DNA from: Pseudonocardia kunmingensis
Lineage (GTDB): Bacteria; Actinomycetota; Actinomycetes; Mycobacteriales; Pseudonocardiaceae
DNA: 64,000 nucleotides
Assembly (NCBI RefSeq): GCF_006716445.1
Contig: NZ_VFPA01000001.1
Location: 310,001-374,000, forward strand
Reading direction: 5' to 3'
Numbering within the stretch: the first letter of the stretch is position 1; each line of letters begins with the position of its first letter. Below the pieces are notes generated by a model that saw nothing but the letters and a program-made list of their open reading frames with translations, was not told the DNA's origin and did not search any database. Positions 1 through 8,617 of this stretch are shown here, piece by piece. The position numbers and the translations under genes are program-made.

Positions 1-811
1 CCTCGTCGACCTGGCGGATGACGTCGCCGGTGAGCGGGTGCAGGTAGTACAGCGACTCGATCTCGTCGCCGAAGAACTCGATGCGGACCGCGAGCTCCTC
101 GTAGGCCGGGATGATCTCGACGGTGTCGCCTCGCACGCGGAAGGTGCCGCGGTTGAACGCGAGGTCGTTGCGCGTGTACTGCACGTCGACCAGCGCGCGC
201 AGCAGCGCGTCGCGCTCCACGGTGCCGCCGACCTCGAGGGTGACCGAGCGGTCGAGGTAGGACTGCGGCGTGCCGAGGCCGTAGATGCAGGACACCGACG
301 CGACCACCACGACGTCGCGGCGCGACAGCAGGTTGCTCGTGGCCGAGTGGCGCAGCCGCTCGACGTCCTCGTTGATCGAGGAGTCCTTCTCGATGTAGGT
401 GTCGGTCTGCGCGATGTACGCCTCGGGCTGGTAGTAGTCGTAGTACGAGACGAAGTACTCGACCGCGTTGTTGGGCAGCATCTCGCGCAGCTCGTTGGCC
501 AGCTGCGCCGCGAGGGTCTTGTTCGGCGCCATCACGAGGGTGGGCCGCTGCACGCGCTCGATCAGCCACGCCGTGGTGGCCGACTTGCCCGTGCCGGTGG
601 CCCCGAGCAGCACGACGTCCTGCTCGCCCGCGGTGATCCGCCGCTCCAGCTCCTCGATGGCCGCCGGCTGGTCGCCCGCGGGCTGGTACGGGCTGACGAC
701 CTCGAAGCGGCCGCCCGTGCGGGGGATCTCCCCGACGGGACGGAACTCCGAGTGCGCCACCGGCACCTCCGGGACGGCGGCGCTGCCGGGAACCTCAGTT
801 GCGAAAGCCAC
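1..811 (-). CDS. uvrB: Excinuclease ABC subunit B (UvrB), N-terminal 270 aa, cut by window edge
   Basis: UvrB is the DNA-damage-verifying helicase of nucleotide excision repair, handed the lesion by UvrA and recruiting UvrC. The visible part reads from a GTG at 809-811 and runs off the left end without a stop, so about 60% of a usual 650-700 aa protein is missing. Seen: Walker A GATGTGKS at residues 70-77, followed by the [11 protein letters not shown] block, then the beta-hairpin motif YDYYQPEAY that inserts between DNA strands. The first 35 residues are a non-conserved extension, so a later start is possible. It belongs to a uvrB, DUF402, coaE, rpsA neighbourhood also found in mycobacteria. 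Divergent from the DUF402 gene. Confidence 0.97.
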   Translation of the reverse strand, partial: MAFATEVPGSAAVPEVPVAHSEFRPVGEIPRTGGRFEVVSPYQPAGDQPAAIEELERRITAGEQDVVLLGATGTGKSATTAWLIERVQRPTLVMAPNKTLAAQLANELREMLPNNAVEYFVSYYDYYQPEAYIAQTDTYIEKDSSINEDVERLRHSATSNLLSRRDVVVVASVSCIYGLGTPQSYLDRSVTLEVGGTVERDALLRALVDVQYTRNDLAFNRGTFRVRGDTVEIIPAYEELAVRIEFFGDEIESLYYLHPLTGDVIRQVDE

Positions 812-893
812 GCGTCCAGGGTACGAGCCCGCACCGACAAGTCCGGGGCCAACTCCGGGCGGGCACGGCCCCGGGCTGGCAGCATCGGCTCCC

Positions 894-1412
894 GTGCACC
901 CGCCGAAGATCGCGACCTTCGACGTCCCGGCCCGCGTCAACACCGACACCAAGGGCATCGACCGCACCGTGGACGAGTACCGGGAGACCCCGTTCGGGCT
1001 GTACATGAGCCGCGCGATGGTCGGCCGTCCCTCGGCGCACTGGGTGCAGTGCTGGCTCCTGCCCGAGCTGGGGCTGTGCGTCACCGACTGGTGGTGGAAC
1101 CCCGGGCACGCCCGCGACCAGGACTTCTACCTCGACGTCTGCGACATCCGCCGCGACGGCCACCGCTGGGTGCTCACCGACCACTACCTCGACGTGGTCG
1201 TGCGCAACCGCCGCGACGCCCGCGTGATCGACGTGGACGAGTTCGTGGCCGCGGTGGCCACGGGCGTGCTGGCCCCGGCCGCGGCCGAGGCGGCGATGCA
1301 CACCGCGTACCACGCCGTGGACGGCCTGGCCTCCCACGGCCACGACCTGGACGCCTGGCTCGCGACGCTGGGCATCGCGTTGACGTGGAAGGAGCGCCCC
1401 GCCGCGGGCTGA
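894..1412 (+). CDS. DUF402 domain protein
   Basis: A 172-residue soluble protein of the DUF402 family, whose characterised members include nucleoside-phosphate phosphohydrolases; the substrate here is not known. The family signature is visible: a Trp/Asp-rich core with TDWWWNPG and the motif FYLDVC followed by [11 protein letters not shown]. The start is taken as GTG 894-896 (V-H-P-P-K-I-A-T-F); the reading frame stays open much further upstream but that part lies opposite uvrB. Divergent from uvrB with about 80 nt between starts, as for the DUF402-like gene beside uvrB in mycobacteria. Its stop is one base away from the stop of the converging gene. Confidence 0.85.
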   Translation: MHPPKIATFDVPARVNTDTKGIDRTVDEYRETPFGLYMSRAMVGRPSAHWVQCWLLPELGLCVTDWWWNPGHARDQDFYLDVCDIRRDGHRWVLTDHYLDVVVRNRRDARVIDVDEFVAAVATGVLAPAAAEAAMHTAYHAVDGLASHGHDLDAWLATLGIALTWKERPAAG

Positions 1413-1413
1413 G

Positions 1414-2127
1414 TCAGGCGACGGTGCCGCGCGAGGTCGACGTCTCCGCGGACGAGCTGGGCGACCCGCTGGCCGAGGGCTCGGGCTCCTCCGTCTCGTC
1501 CGAGGGCTCCGGCTCGCTCGTCGGGTCCGGCTCGTCGGAGGGCTCCGGGTCCTTCGGGGGCTCGCTGGTGTGGTCGTCCTCGGTCGGCCTCGTCGACGGC
1601 TTGTCGTCGTTGTCGTCGTTGTCCTGGCCGCCCTCGGTGCCGGTCGGCTTCGGCTTCCTGGTCGTGGTGCTCGTCGGCGGCCCGGGTGCCGGCGGCGGCG
1701 GGACCACGACCGGCGGGGGTGGGAGCTGTGCGTTCCCGGCCGGAGGCGGCACCTCGACACGCTCGTTGCGCGGCTGCTCCGGCTCCACCGGCGGCGCCTC
1801 CTCGACCGGGAGCGGCGCCTCCTCGAGCTCCGAGCTCGACGCGGACGGCTGCTCGACCGGCCGGAGCCGCTCGGACGGAGCGGCGCCGGGAGAGATGGAC
1901 GCCGCAGTGCCGACCTCGGGCACCGGGGGCGCCGTGAGCTGGGCGATCGCCGTGGTGGCGCCGAGGGCACCGACCGTGAGCACCGCGGCGGCCGCGGCCG
2001 TGTTGGCGCGGCTCAACGAGCTGGCACGGCGGATCACGGTGTCCACCGAGGGCAGCGTGACCGCCGCCGAGAGCTCGTCGTCGAGCCTGCGCAGCTCGTC
2101 CGTGACCCGCTCGAAGCCGTCCGTCAC
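1414..2127 (-). CDS. Single-pass membrane protein with Pro/acidic-rich tail, partner of the ECF sigma factor
   Basis: A 237-aa protein of no recognised family. Residues 1-35 are a helical cytosolic segment (LRRLDDELSAA), a short hydrophobic stretch (AAAAAVLTVGALGATTAIA) gives one likely membrane pass, and the remaining 170 residues are low-complexity: Pro/Glu-rich, then Pro-Thr-Lys, then Asp/Glu/Ser/Pro, ending in Ser/Thr. Its GTG start overlaps the stop of the sigma factor gene (GTGA), so the two are translationally coupled. The arrangement (sigma gene first, one-pass protein second) suggests an anti-sigma or signalling role, but no zinc-binding anti-sigma motif (HxxxCxxC) is present, so this is inference only. 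It could equally be an exported cell-wall spacer protein. Confidence 0.7.
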   Translation of the reverse strand: MTDGFERVTDELRRLDDELSAAVTLPSVDTVIRRASSLSRANTAAAAAVLTVGALGATTAIAQLTAPPVPEVGTAASISPGAAPSERLRPVEQPSASSSELEEAPLPVEEAPPVEPEQPRNERVEVPPPAGNAQLPPPPVVVPPPPAPGPPTSTTTRKPKPTGTEGGQDNDDNDDKPSTRPTEDDHTSEPPKDPEPSDEPDPTSEPEPSDETEEPEPSASGSPSSSAETSTSRGTVA

Positions 2128-2891
2128 CGGCGTTCTCCCTCGTCGTCGCGGTCGTCGGCCCCGCAGCCCTCCGCGTGGTCGTCCCCGTACCCGTTGCGAT
2201 GGCCCTCGGCGGCCCCGTAGGCACCCGAGCCCGGGCCGTCGAGACCGTAGCCCTCCGCGTAACCCCCGCGGGAGGCGTCGTAGCCGGAGCCGCCGTCGTC
2301 GCGGTCCTCGTACCCGGGGTCGCCCGAGGACTCCCCGGCCAGCACGTCCTGCAGCACGTCGGCCATACCCTCGGTGACGACGTGCCGGGCACGCGAGAGC
2401 CGGGCCTGCACGAGCGTCACCGACGCCTGCTCGATCGCCGCGATCTCCTCCAGGGAGGAGTCGGCCATGTGGAACAGCACGACGGCGCGCCGCTCCGCGG
2501 GCGAGAGCCTGCCGAGGGCGGCCAGCAGGGCGCGGGTGCGCGCGTCGGCGCCGGTGCCGATCGGCCGGCGGCGGCGGGAGAACCAGCGCCGCCAGCTCCG
2601 GATCGTGGACCGGACGGCCACGCGGCGGATCCACGCGCTCGGGTCGGGCGTGCGGCCGATCGCCACCCAGCTGCGCCAGGCCCGCGAGTAGGCGTCCTGC
2701 ACGACGTCGTGCGCCTCGCCCGGGTCGAGCGTGATCGCGTACAGCTGGGCGACGAGGCGCTGGTAGTTGGCCTCGAGGTGCGCACCGAAGTCGACCCGCA
2801 GCTCGGCGGGCGTGGCGCCGAAGGTCCGGCGCACCTCGTCGTCGCGCAGGGCGTCGTCGGGTTCCGCGCGATGGTCCACCGCTGCGCTCAC
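2124..2891 (-). CDS. ECF RNA polymerase sigma factor with Gly/Tyr/Asp-rich tail
   Basis: A sigma-70 family, extracytoplasmic-function type regulator. Region 2 is seen as LEANYQRLVAQLYAIT ... AHDVVQDAYSRAWRSW, region 4 as LSPAERRAVVLFHMADSSLEEIA with its HTH. The start is chosen at GTG 2889-2891 because GGGAGGG lies 7 nt upstream; an in-frame ATG at 2949-2951 would add 20 residues. Unlike ordinary ECFs of 170-200 aa, it continues about 70 residues beyond region 4 in a Gly, Tyr, Asp and Glu-rich tail with no predicted fold. It overlaps the following one-pass membrane protein gene by 4 nt, so the pair is probably one regulatory unit. Confidence 0.88.
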   Translation of the reverse strand: MSAAVDHRAEPDDALRDDEVRRTFGATPAELRVDFGAHLEANYQRLVAQLYAITLDPGEAHDVVQDAYSRAWRSWVAIGRTPDPSAWIRRVAVRSTIRSWRRWFSRRRRPIGTGADARTRALLAALGRLSPAERRAVVLFHMADSSLEEIAAIEQASVTLVQARLSRARHVVTEGMADVLQDVLAGESSGDPGYEDRDDGGSGYDASRGGYAEGYGLDGPGSGAYGAAEGHRNGYGDDHAEGCGADDRDDEGERR

Positions 2892-2991
2892 CCTCCAGCC
2901 CTCCCCGACCGCTGTCCACTCGCTCGAACGGAGATCGCTCTGTCCCCCCATCGCGGGACTACTCCGGTCCGTTACCGGTTGTATCGTCCGT

Positions 2992-4167
2992 TCAGTCCAA
3001 CGACGGGACCCACGCGGAAGTTGCGGCCCATGCGTCGGCACGGGGCCGCGCCGCATCACACCACGACTCCCACGCACTCGCCCATCGGGCCACGTCGAGG
3101 TCGTCGGCGCAGCGTGCCGGCGCATCGCGCGCGACGCCGAGGTACTCCTCCCGGGCGACGGCGTCGGCCCGCAGCCAGTCCCGGAGCAGCAGCGCGTAGC
3201 GCCATCCGGGGGTACCGACCTCGCGGACGTGGACGCGGACGGCGCGCTCGGGGTCGGCCGCTCCGTGCAGCCGCTGCGGCCACTCGGAGGAGCCGGGCGG
3301 GTCGGGGTGCCTCGGGAAGCCCGCGTCCTGCAGCGCGTCGCGCACCGCGTCGGCGTCGGCGGGCGAGCCGACGCCGAGCTGCAGGTCGATGACGTCCGCC
3401 GCGGGCAGGCCGGGCACCGCCGTGGGGCCGGTGTGCGCCACGCCGCGACCCCGGTCCCCCGCCGCCGCCGCGACGCGGGCCCGCAACCGCGCGGCCTGGG
3501 CGGCCCAGGTCGGGTCCGGCGCGGCGGACCGGGGCGCGCCCGCGGAGGCGACCCGCCGCTCCCGCAGGTTCGCCTCGAACGGCACGAGCCGCCGCTCCCA
3601 GAGCTCGTCCACCGCGGCGTCGAGGTCGCCGGGGCCGCCGCTGTTGTCCAGCCAGACGTCCGCGGCCGCACGCCGCGCGGCGTCGTCGGACTGGGCGGCG
3701 ATGCGCGCGCGGGCGTCCGCCTCGGGCATGCCGCGCAGGTGCACCAGCCGGCGCACGCGCTCCTCCGCCTCCGCGTGCACGACCACGACCAGCGGGAACA
3801 GCGGAGCCATCCCGTTCTCGACGAGGAGCGGGACGTCCTGCACGACCACGGCGTCCGCCGCAGCGGTGGCGATCAGCTCGTCGGACCGGGCGCGGACCCG
3901 GGGGTGCACGATCGCGTTGAGCCGCTCGCGGGCGGCCGGGTCGCCGAACACCACGGCCGCCAGCGCCGGGCGGTCCAGGGCGCCCGCGGCGTCGACGACC
4001 CCGTCGCCGAACGCGGCGACCACCTCGGCCAGCCCGTCCGTGCCGGGGGCGACGACCTCCCGGGCGAGCGCGTCCGAGTCGACGAGCACCGCGCCGCGCG
4101 CCACGAGGCGGCGCGCGACCGTCGACTTGCCCGAACCGATCCCCCCGGTGAGCCCCACCCGCAGCAC
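2992..4167 (-). CDS. coaE: Dephospho-CoA kinase fused to a GrpB/UPF0157 domain
   Basis: CoaE phosphorylates the ribose 3'-OH of dephospho-CoA in the last step of coenzyme A synthesis. Residues 1-200 are the kinase: P-loop GGIGSGKST at the N-terminus, DSDALAREVV, and the CoA-site region HPRVR. Residues 210-391 match the GrpB (UPF0157) nucleotidyltransferase-like family (VAHTGPTAVPGLPAADVIDLQL). The same fusion is known in mycobacterial CoaE (about 407 aa), where the GrpB part is thought to help folding or regulation. Start ATG 4165-4167. It follows the lipoprotein gene and rpsA on the same strand with a short gap. Confidence 0.95.
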   Translation of the reverse strand: MLRVGLTGGIGSGKSTVARRLVARGAVLVDSDALAREVVAPGTDGLAEVVAAFGDGVVDAAGALDRPALAAVVFGDPAARERLNAIVHPRVRARSDELIATAAADAVVVQDVPLLVENGMAPLFPLVVVVHAEAEERVRRLVHLRGMPEADARARIAAQSDDAARRAAADVWLDNSGGPGDLDAAVDELWERRLVPFEANLRERRVASAGAPRSAAPDPTWAAQAARLRARVAAAAGDRGRGVAHTGPTAVPGLPAADVIDLQLGVGSPADADAVRDALQDAGFPRHPDPPGSSEWPQRLHGAADPERAVRVHVREVGTPGWRYALLLRDWLRADAVAREEYLGVARDAPARCADDLDVARWASAWESWCDAARPRADAWAATSAWVPSLD

Positions 4168-4184
4168 GGCGCCACGCTACGGGA

Positions 4185-4880
4185 TCACCGGGCGGCACCC
4201 GCCTGGGGCACCGGTTCCGGCAGCCCCGTCGGGACGTTGACGGTGACCGCCGGCAGGATCCGCAACGCGAGGTCGACGAGCACGTCGCGCGGGCTGCGGT
4301 CGCCCGGGAGCGGCTGCTCCGGGAGCACGAGGCTGACGTTGCTGGTGGCGTGGGCGACCATCAGCACGGCCTCGTCGCCCTTCTCGAACAGGGAGGCGAA
4401 GGCCGAGCCGAGCGGCACCTCACTGCGCTGACCCGACTCGGCGTCGGTGTTGACGCGCCACTGCGCCGCAGCCGCGTCGGCGTCGCGGTAGGCGGTGGCG
4501 TTGATGACCAGCAGCGAGCGGCTGGGCCCGCCGTTGCGGTTGTACGAGCAGGTGACGCGCTCGGTGCGCCCCACACTGGGCTGCGCCACACCGATCGTGG
4601 TGCGCAGCTTCACCGACCCGAGCGGGAGCCCCAGCAACGCCTCCAGGTCGCCGGCGGCGAGGATCTCCCCGCAGTCGTCGGGGACGACGTCGCCGGGGTC
4701 GGCCGAGTCGGCCGACGGGCCGCCGTCGGCGGCAGGCACCGGGAACGTCGGCACCGCGGTGGGCTCCTCGGACGAGGATCCGCACGCGGCGAGCACGACG
4801 GTCAGGACGAACCCGAGTACGACGACCCGGAACGCCCGCGCGGCGTGCGGGACGACGACGTGACCTCCCGCCCTGCGCAT
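4185..4880 (-). CDS. DUF3558-type lipoprotein
   Basis: A 231-aa exported lipoprotein. The N-terminus is MRR..., a hydrophobic stretch VVVLGFVLTVVLA, and the lipobox LAAC with the lipidated Cys at residue 33, followed by a flexible Ser/Glu/Pro-rich linker. The mature part carries the DUF3558 pattern: an early Cys (DDCGEIL), a central VTCSYN with the second Cys probably forming a disulfide, and VNVSLVLPE-like strands. The function of this actinobacterial family is unknown; relatives are cell-envelope or penicillin-binding-associated lipoproteins. An ORF extends to 4949, but ATG 4878-4880 places the signal peptide correctly. It lies between rpsA and coaE on the same strand. Confidence 0.85.
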   Translation of the reverse strand: MRRAGGHVVVPHAARAFRVVVLGFVLTVVLAACGSSSEEPTAVPTFPVPAADGGPSADSADPGDVVPDDCGEILAAGDLEALLGLPLGSVKLRTTIGVAQPSVGRTERVTCSYNRNGGPSRSLLVINATAYRDADAAAAQWRVNTDAESGQRSEVPLGSAFASLFEKGDEAVLMVAHATSNVSLVLPEQPLPGDRSPRDVLVDLALRILPAVTVNVPTGLPEPVPQAGAAR

Positions 4881-5027
4881 GGCTCCACGGTAGATCCGAA
4901 CGGGGCCGATATCACCCGACGCGCCCGGCCCCTCACCGAACCGTGACAATCCTTCCTCCGGACGCCGGACGGCCCCGGCGACCAGTGGTCACCGGGGCCG
5001 TCGGATCGATCAGCGCAGGGTTGCTGC

Positions 5028-6500
5028 TCAGGCTCCGCCGGACAGCTTCTCCCGCAGCGCGGCCAGCTGCTCGTCGCTGGCGAGCGAGCCGCCGGTCTGC
5101 GCCGGGGCCGCCTCCCCACCGGACGAGTAGTTGGCGCCACCGCCACCGTCGGCAGCCGCCTCGGCCTCGGCCTCGGCGGTCTTGCGGATCTGCGCGATGT
5201 GCTGCTCGTAGCGGGCGTGCGCCTCGGCGTACTGCTTCTCCCACGCCTCGCGCTGGGCGTCGTACCCCTCCTGCCACTCGCCGGTCTCGGCGTCGAAGCC
5301 CTCGGGGTAGATGTAGTTGCCCTGGTCGTCGTACTCGGCGGCCATGCCGTAGCGCGTGGGGTCGAACTCGGTGTCGACCGTCATGCCCTCGTTGGCCTGC
5401 TTGAGCGACAGCGAGATGCGGCGCCGGTCGAGATCGATGTCGATGACCTTGACCATGCAGTCGTCGCCGACCTGCACGACCTGCTCCGGGATCTCCACGT
5501 GGCGCTCGGCCAGCTCGGAGATGTGCACCAGGCCCTCGATGCCCTCCTCGACGCGCACGAACGCACCGAACGGGACGAGCTTGGTGACCTTGCCCGGCAC
5601 GATCTGGCCGATCGCGTGGGTGCGGGCGTACAGGCGCCACGGGTCTTCCTGCGTGGCCTTGAGGGACAGCGAGACGCGCTCGCGGTCCATCTCGACCGAC
5701 AGCACCTCGACCGTGACCTCCTGGCCGACCTCGACGACCTCGCTCGGGTGGTCGATGTGCTTCCAGGACAGCTCGGAGACGTGCACCAGGCCGTCGACCC
5801 CGCCCAGGTCGACGAACGCACCGAAGTTGACCACCGAGGACACGACGCCCTTGCGGACCTGGCCCTGCTTGAGCTGGTTGAGGAACTCGCTGCGGACCTC
5901 GGACTGGGTCTGCTCCAGCCAGGCGCGGCGCGACAGGACCACGTTGTTGCGGTTCTTGTCCAGCTCGATGATCTTGGCCTCGATCTTGCGGCCGACGTAC
6001 GGCTGCAGGTCGCGCACGCGGCGCATCTCGACCAGCGAGGCCGGGAGGAAGCCGCGGAGCCCGATGTCGAGGATCAGGCCGCCCTTGACGACCTCGATGA
6101 CGGTGCCCTCGACCGGCTCGTCGGCCTCCTTGAGGGCCTCGATCGTGCCCCAGGCGCGCTCGTACTGGGCGCGCTTCTTGGACAGGATCAGCCGGCCCTC
6201 CTTGTCCTCCTTCTGGAGGACGAGGGCCTCGACGAACTCACCGACCGACACGACCTCCGCCGGGTCGACGTCGTGCTTGATCGAGAGCTCCCGCGAGGGG
6301 ATGACACCCTCGGTCTTGTAACCGATGTCGAGCAGGACCTCGTCGCGGTCGACCTTGACGATGGTGCCCTCGACGATGTCGCCATCGTTGAAGTACTTGA
6401 TCGTCTGATCGATGGCGGCGAGGAAGTCCTCCTCCGACCCGATGTCGTTGACGGCGACCTGCGGCGTGGTGGTCGGGGCGGCGGTGGTGTCGGTGGACAT
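5028..6500 (-). CDS. rpsA: 30S ribosomal protein S1
   Basis: S1 binds mRNA and helps its loading on the 30S subunit. The 490-aa protein has four S1 (OB-fold) domains, about residues 36-105, 120-190, 207-278 and 293-364, recognised by repeats of the type VSSVVNFGAFVDLGGVDGLVHVSEL and KVTKLVPFGAFVRVEEGIEGLVHIS. This four-domain form with an acidic C-terminal tail (AEAEAEAAADGGGG, KLSGGA end) is typical of actinobacteria. Start ATG 6498-6500 (MSTDTTAAP). Gene order rpsA-coaE-uvrB agrees with mycobacteria. A good promoter lies about 165 nt upstream, giving a long untranslated leader. Confidence 0.98.
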   Translation of the reverse strand: MSTDTTAAPTTTPQVAVNDIGSEEDFLAAIDQTIKYFNDGDIVEGTIVKVDRDEVLLDIGYKTEGVIPSRELSIKHDVDPAEVVSVGEFVEALVLQKEDKEGRLILSKKRAQYERAWGTIEALKEADEPVEGTVIEVVKGGLILDIGLRGFLPASLVEMRRVRDLQPYVGRKIEAKIIELDKNRNNVVLSRRAWLEQTQSEVRSEFLNQLKQGQVRKGVVSSVVNFGAFVDLGGVDGLVHVSELSWKHIDHPSEVVEVGQEVTVEVLSVEMDRERVSLSLKATQEDPWRLYARTHAIGQIVPGKVTKLVPFGAFVRVEEGIEGLVHISELAERHVEIPEQVVQVGDDCMVKVIDIDLDRRRISLSLKQANEGMTVDTEFDPTRYGMAAEYDDQGNYIYPEGFDAETGEWQEGYDAQREAWEKQYAEAHARYEQHIAQIRKTAEAEAEAAADGGGGANYSSGGEAAPAQTGGSLASDEQLAALREKLSGGA

Positions 6501-6665
6501 GTAGTGGGGTGCTCCGGTGATGGATGGATTGGTGGTGCTGGCCAGGTGGTGTACGTCTTGTGACGTGGTGCTGTCACCCTTGCTCGTGATCGTGGAGTGC
6601 AACGCGATGCGTGGTCGGATCGAAGCGCGCGACGTACCCGCGACGTGGACCACACCGCGGGTACC

Positions 6666-6695
6666 ATGCTACGCGCGGCCCGATCAGCAGGGCAA
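6666..6695 (-). promoter_or_regulatory. Probable rpsA promoter
   Basis: On the minus strand TTGCCC (6690-6695) and TAGCAT (6666-6671) are separated by 18 nt, fitting a primary-sigma promoter of actinobacteria. Transcription would begin near 6658 and leave a leader of about 160 nt before the rpsA ATG at 6500. The divergent methyltransferase gene starts at 6743. Confidence 0.55.
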
Positions 6696-6742
6696 TGCGG
6701 GTACCCCCTTCCCAACTGCGAGGATGCCGCGGTGATTCCCCG

Positions 6743-7573
6743 GTGAACGAGATCGCGAGCGCCGAGGAGCGGCTGGGTACCGCGGGGGTGGCGCGCCGGG
6801 CCGTGGACGGGGCCGAGTCGCAGCGCGCGAGCCGGCTGTGGTGGGACGCCGACGCCGACGACTACCTGGCAGAACACGGGCCCGACATCGGCGACGCCGA
6901 CTTCGTCTGGTGCCCCGAGGGCCTGCGCGAGGCCGACGCCCGCCTGCTCGGCGACGTGCGCGGCCGGCGGGTGCTGGAGGTCGGCTCCGGCTCGGCGCCC
7001 TGCGCCCGGTGGCTGCGCACCCAGGGCGCGCACCCGGTGGCGCTCGACCTGTCCGGGGCGATGCTCCGCCACGCCGCCGCGCTCGGCACCGCCACCGGGC
7101 TGCCGGTCCCGCTCGTGCAGGCCGGCGCCGAGCGCCTGCCGTTCGGCGACGCGGCGTTCGACGTCGCCTGCTCCGCGTTCGGCGCCGTCCCGTTCGTGGC
7201 CGAGCCGGAGCGGGTCATGCGCGAGGTCGCCCGCGTGCTGCGCCCCGGCGGCCGCTGGGTCTTCGCCGTGAACCACCCCATGCGGTGGATGTTCTCCGAC
7301 GACCCGGGCCCCGACGGCCTCACCGTCCAGCAGTCCTACTTCGACCGCACCCCGTACGTCGAGGTCGACGCGGCGGGCCGCGCCACCTACGTCGAGCACC
7401 ACCGCACCCTCGGCGACCGCGTCCGCGACGTCGTCGCCGCCGGCCTGGTCCTCGACGACGTCGTGGAGCCGGAGTGGCCGGAGGGCCGGGAGACGGTGTG
7501 GGGCCAGTGGTCGCCGCTGCGCGGCGCCCTCTTCCCCGGCACCGCGATCTTCGTGACGCACAAGCCCCGCTAG
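6743..7573 (+). CDS. Class I SAM-dependent methyltransferase
   Basis: A 276-aa methyltransferase. Motif I is VLEVGSGSAPCARWL (about residues 75-90), followed by the acidic residue in VALDLSGAML, motif II-like FDVACSAFGAVPFV, and post-I RVLRPGGRWVFAVNHPMRWMF. The second half keeps aromatic and acidic residues (PYVEVDAAGRATYVEHHRTLGD) seen in small-molecule methyltransferases. The substrate cannot be told. Start GTG 6743-6745 (V-N-E-I-A-S-A-E-E-R-L); the open frame to 6611 overlaps the rpsA promoter and is unlikely to be translated. Divergent from rpsA. Confidence 0.88.
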   Translation: MNEIASAEERLGTAGVARRAVDGAESQRASRLWWDADADDYLAEHGPDIGDADFVWCPEGLREADARLLGDVRGRRVLEVGSGSAPCARWLRTQGAHPVALDLSGAMLRHAAALGTATGLPVPLVQAGAERLPFGDAAFDVACSAFGAVPFVAEPERVMREVARVLRPGGRWVFAVNHPMRWMFSDDPGPDGLTVQQSYFDRTPYVEVDAAGRATYVEHHRTLGDRVRDVVAAGLVLDDVVEPEWPEGRETVWGQWSPLRGALFPGTAIFVTHKPR

Positions 7574-7619
7574 AGCGGCGTCCACCGACGTTCACGCGGT
7601 CGGGCGGCGGCCGATTCCG

Positions 7620-8035
7620 GTGCTCAGCCCACGCACTCCGCCGACGCCCCCGTCGACGGGTGGCGCGGGCTCGATCGGGGTGCGTGCGAGGACACGGGGT
7701 GCGCGAGCACCGCGGCCGCCTTCCCGGGGGTTCCTGCCCCGTGGCGCGGGTTGCGGTGGGCGGGCCGTTCCCGGCTCGAGGCGAACTGCCCCGCCCCGCG
7801 CCGAGCCGTCACTCGCAGTCGACCCGGCGCCGTGTCCGCCCCCGGTGTCGACGGTGGCCCTGTTGGCAGAACTACCGGGTGACGTGGTCGCTCTGGCGGC
7901 CGTCCCCGACCGGGCCCAGGCCGGTTCACGACGAGCCCGTCCCCGCCGGGTGCCACTCATCCGGCTGTGGTGCCGTCGCCAACCCCATCGACACGATCTT
8001 GATCAATGAAGCAGGGACCCGAGCCGCACCCCTGC
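7620..8035 (+). repeat. Intergenic repeat family A, copy 1 (about 410 bp)
   Basis: Non-coding repeat. The same order of landmarks recurs at 44208-44610 (direct) and 8036-8440 (inverted): GACACGGGGTGCGCGAGCAC, GGGCCGTTCCCGGCTCGA, TACCGGGTGACGTGGTCG, GGCGGCCGTCCCCGAC, and an end near GAAGCAGGGACCCGAGCCGC. Single-base indels between copies break every reading frame, so the conservation is not protein coding. Copies 1 and 2 meet tail to tail at about 8035. Confidence 0.75.
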
Positions 8036-8440
8036 AGCACATGTCCCGTTTCCGCCGGCCAAGGGCGCCTGGACGGGCATCGGGCCGCACCGATGATCAC
8101 CAGGACCGGGTGGAACGGGACCACCGCCAGGTGCGCACGCACCCAGCAGGTACGTTCTCGCCCGGAACAGGCCTGGGCCATGTCGGGGACGGCCGCCCGG
8201 CCGACCACAATATTCGGTACTTGGCCCAACCCGGCCACCTCGCCGACCGGCGGGGGCAGGGGAACCGGCCGACTGCGCCGAGCACACGGGCCGAGGCGGA
8301 AGGCCGTGGCCTCGAGCCGGGAACGGCCCGCCCACTGGGAATTCCCTGACCGTATCGACGCCATGGGTCTGAACCCGCGGCCGAAGACTCATGACGTCGA
8401 CCGGGTCCGCACGGGCGCGTTCCGCGGAACGCGCGAACGG
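8036..8440 (-). repeat. Intergenic repeat family A, copy 2, inverted
   Basis: Read on the minus strand this stretch carries GGGCGGGCCGTTCCCGGCTC, then GGTTGGGCCAAGTACCG, then GGGCGGCCGTCCCCGACATG, matching copy 1 and the copy at 44 kb. It is the most diverged of the three. Its 3' end is joined tail to tail to copy 1, giving an 800-bp imperfect inverted repeat. No gene is supported in 7574-8617. Confidence 0.65.
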
Positions 8441-8515
8441 CCATGATCGGCGGAAGCGATCACCCCGGCGAGAAGCACATGAGCGCGGTCGCGAGGACCC
8501 TGACGTGCGGCTCGC
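8405..8515 (+). repeat. Intergenic repeat family B, copy 1
   Basis: The segment GCGCGTTCCGCGGAACGC ... CGGCCATGATCGGCGG ... GATCACCCCGGCGAG ... GAGCGCGGTCGCGAGG ... CCTGACGTGCGGCTC is found again at 44866-45007. The 44-kb copy has an extra 48-bp palindrome where this copy has only a few bases. Function unknown. Confidence 0.65.
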
Positions 8516-8617
8516 GGCGCCGCAGGACCAAACGGCGACCGTCTGCGGCGGACCCTCCGACTGCGCCGTGGCGCCGTGGTGCGGTGCGGTGTCGGTGCGG
8601 CGTGGTGGGATCGACGC

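Noticed and set aside
2992..4167. CoaE-GrpB fusion as a novel architecture
   Set aside because: The same two-domain protein is known from mycobacteria and other actinobacteria.
7592..8364. Small ORFs in the repeat island (for example 129 and 135 codons) with similar peptides containing AAVPD
   Set aside because: The similarity stems from the DNA repeat; indels between copies destroy the frame on both sides of the shared block.
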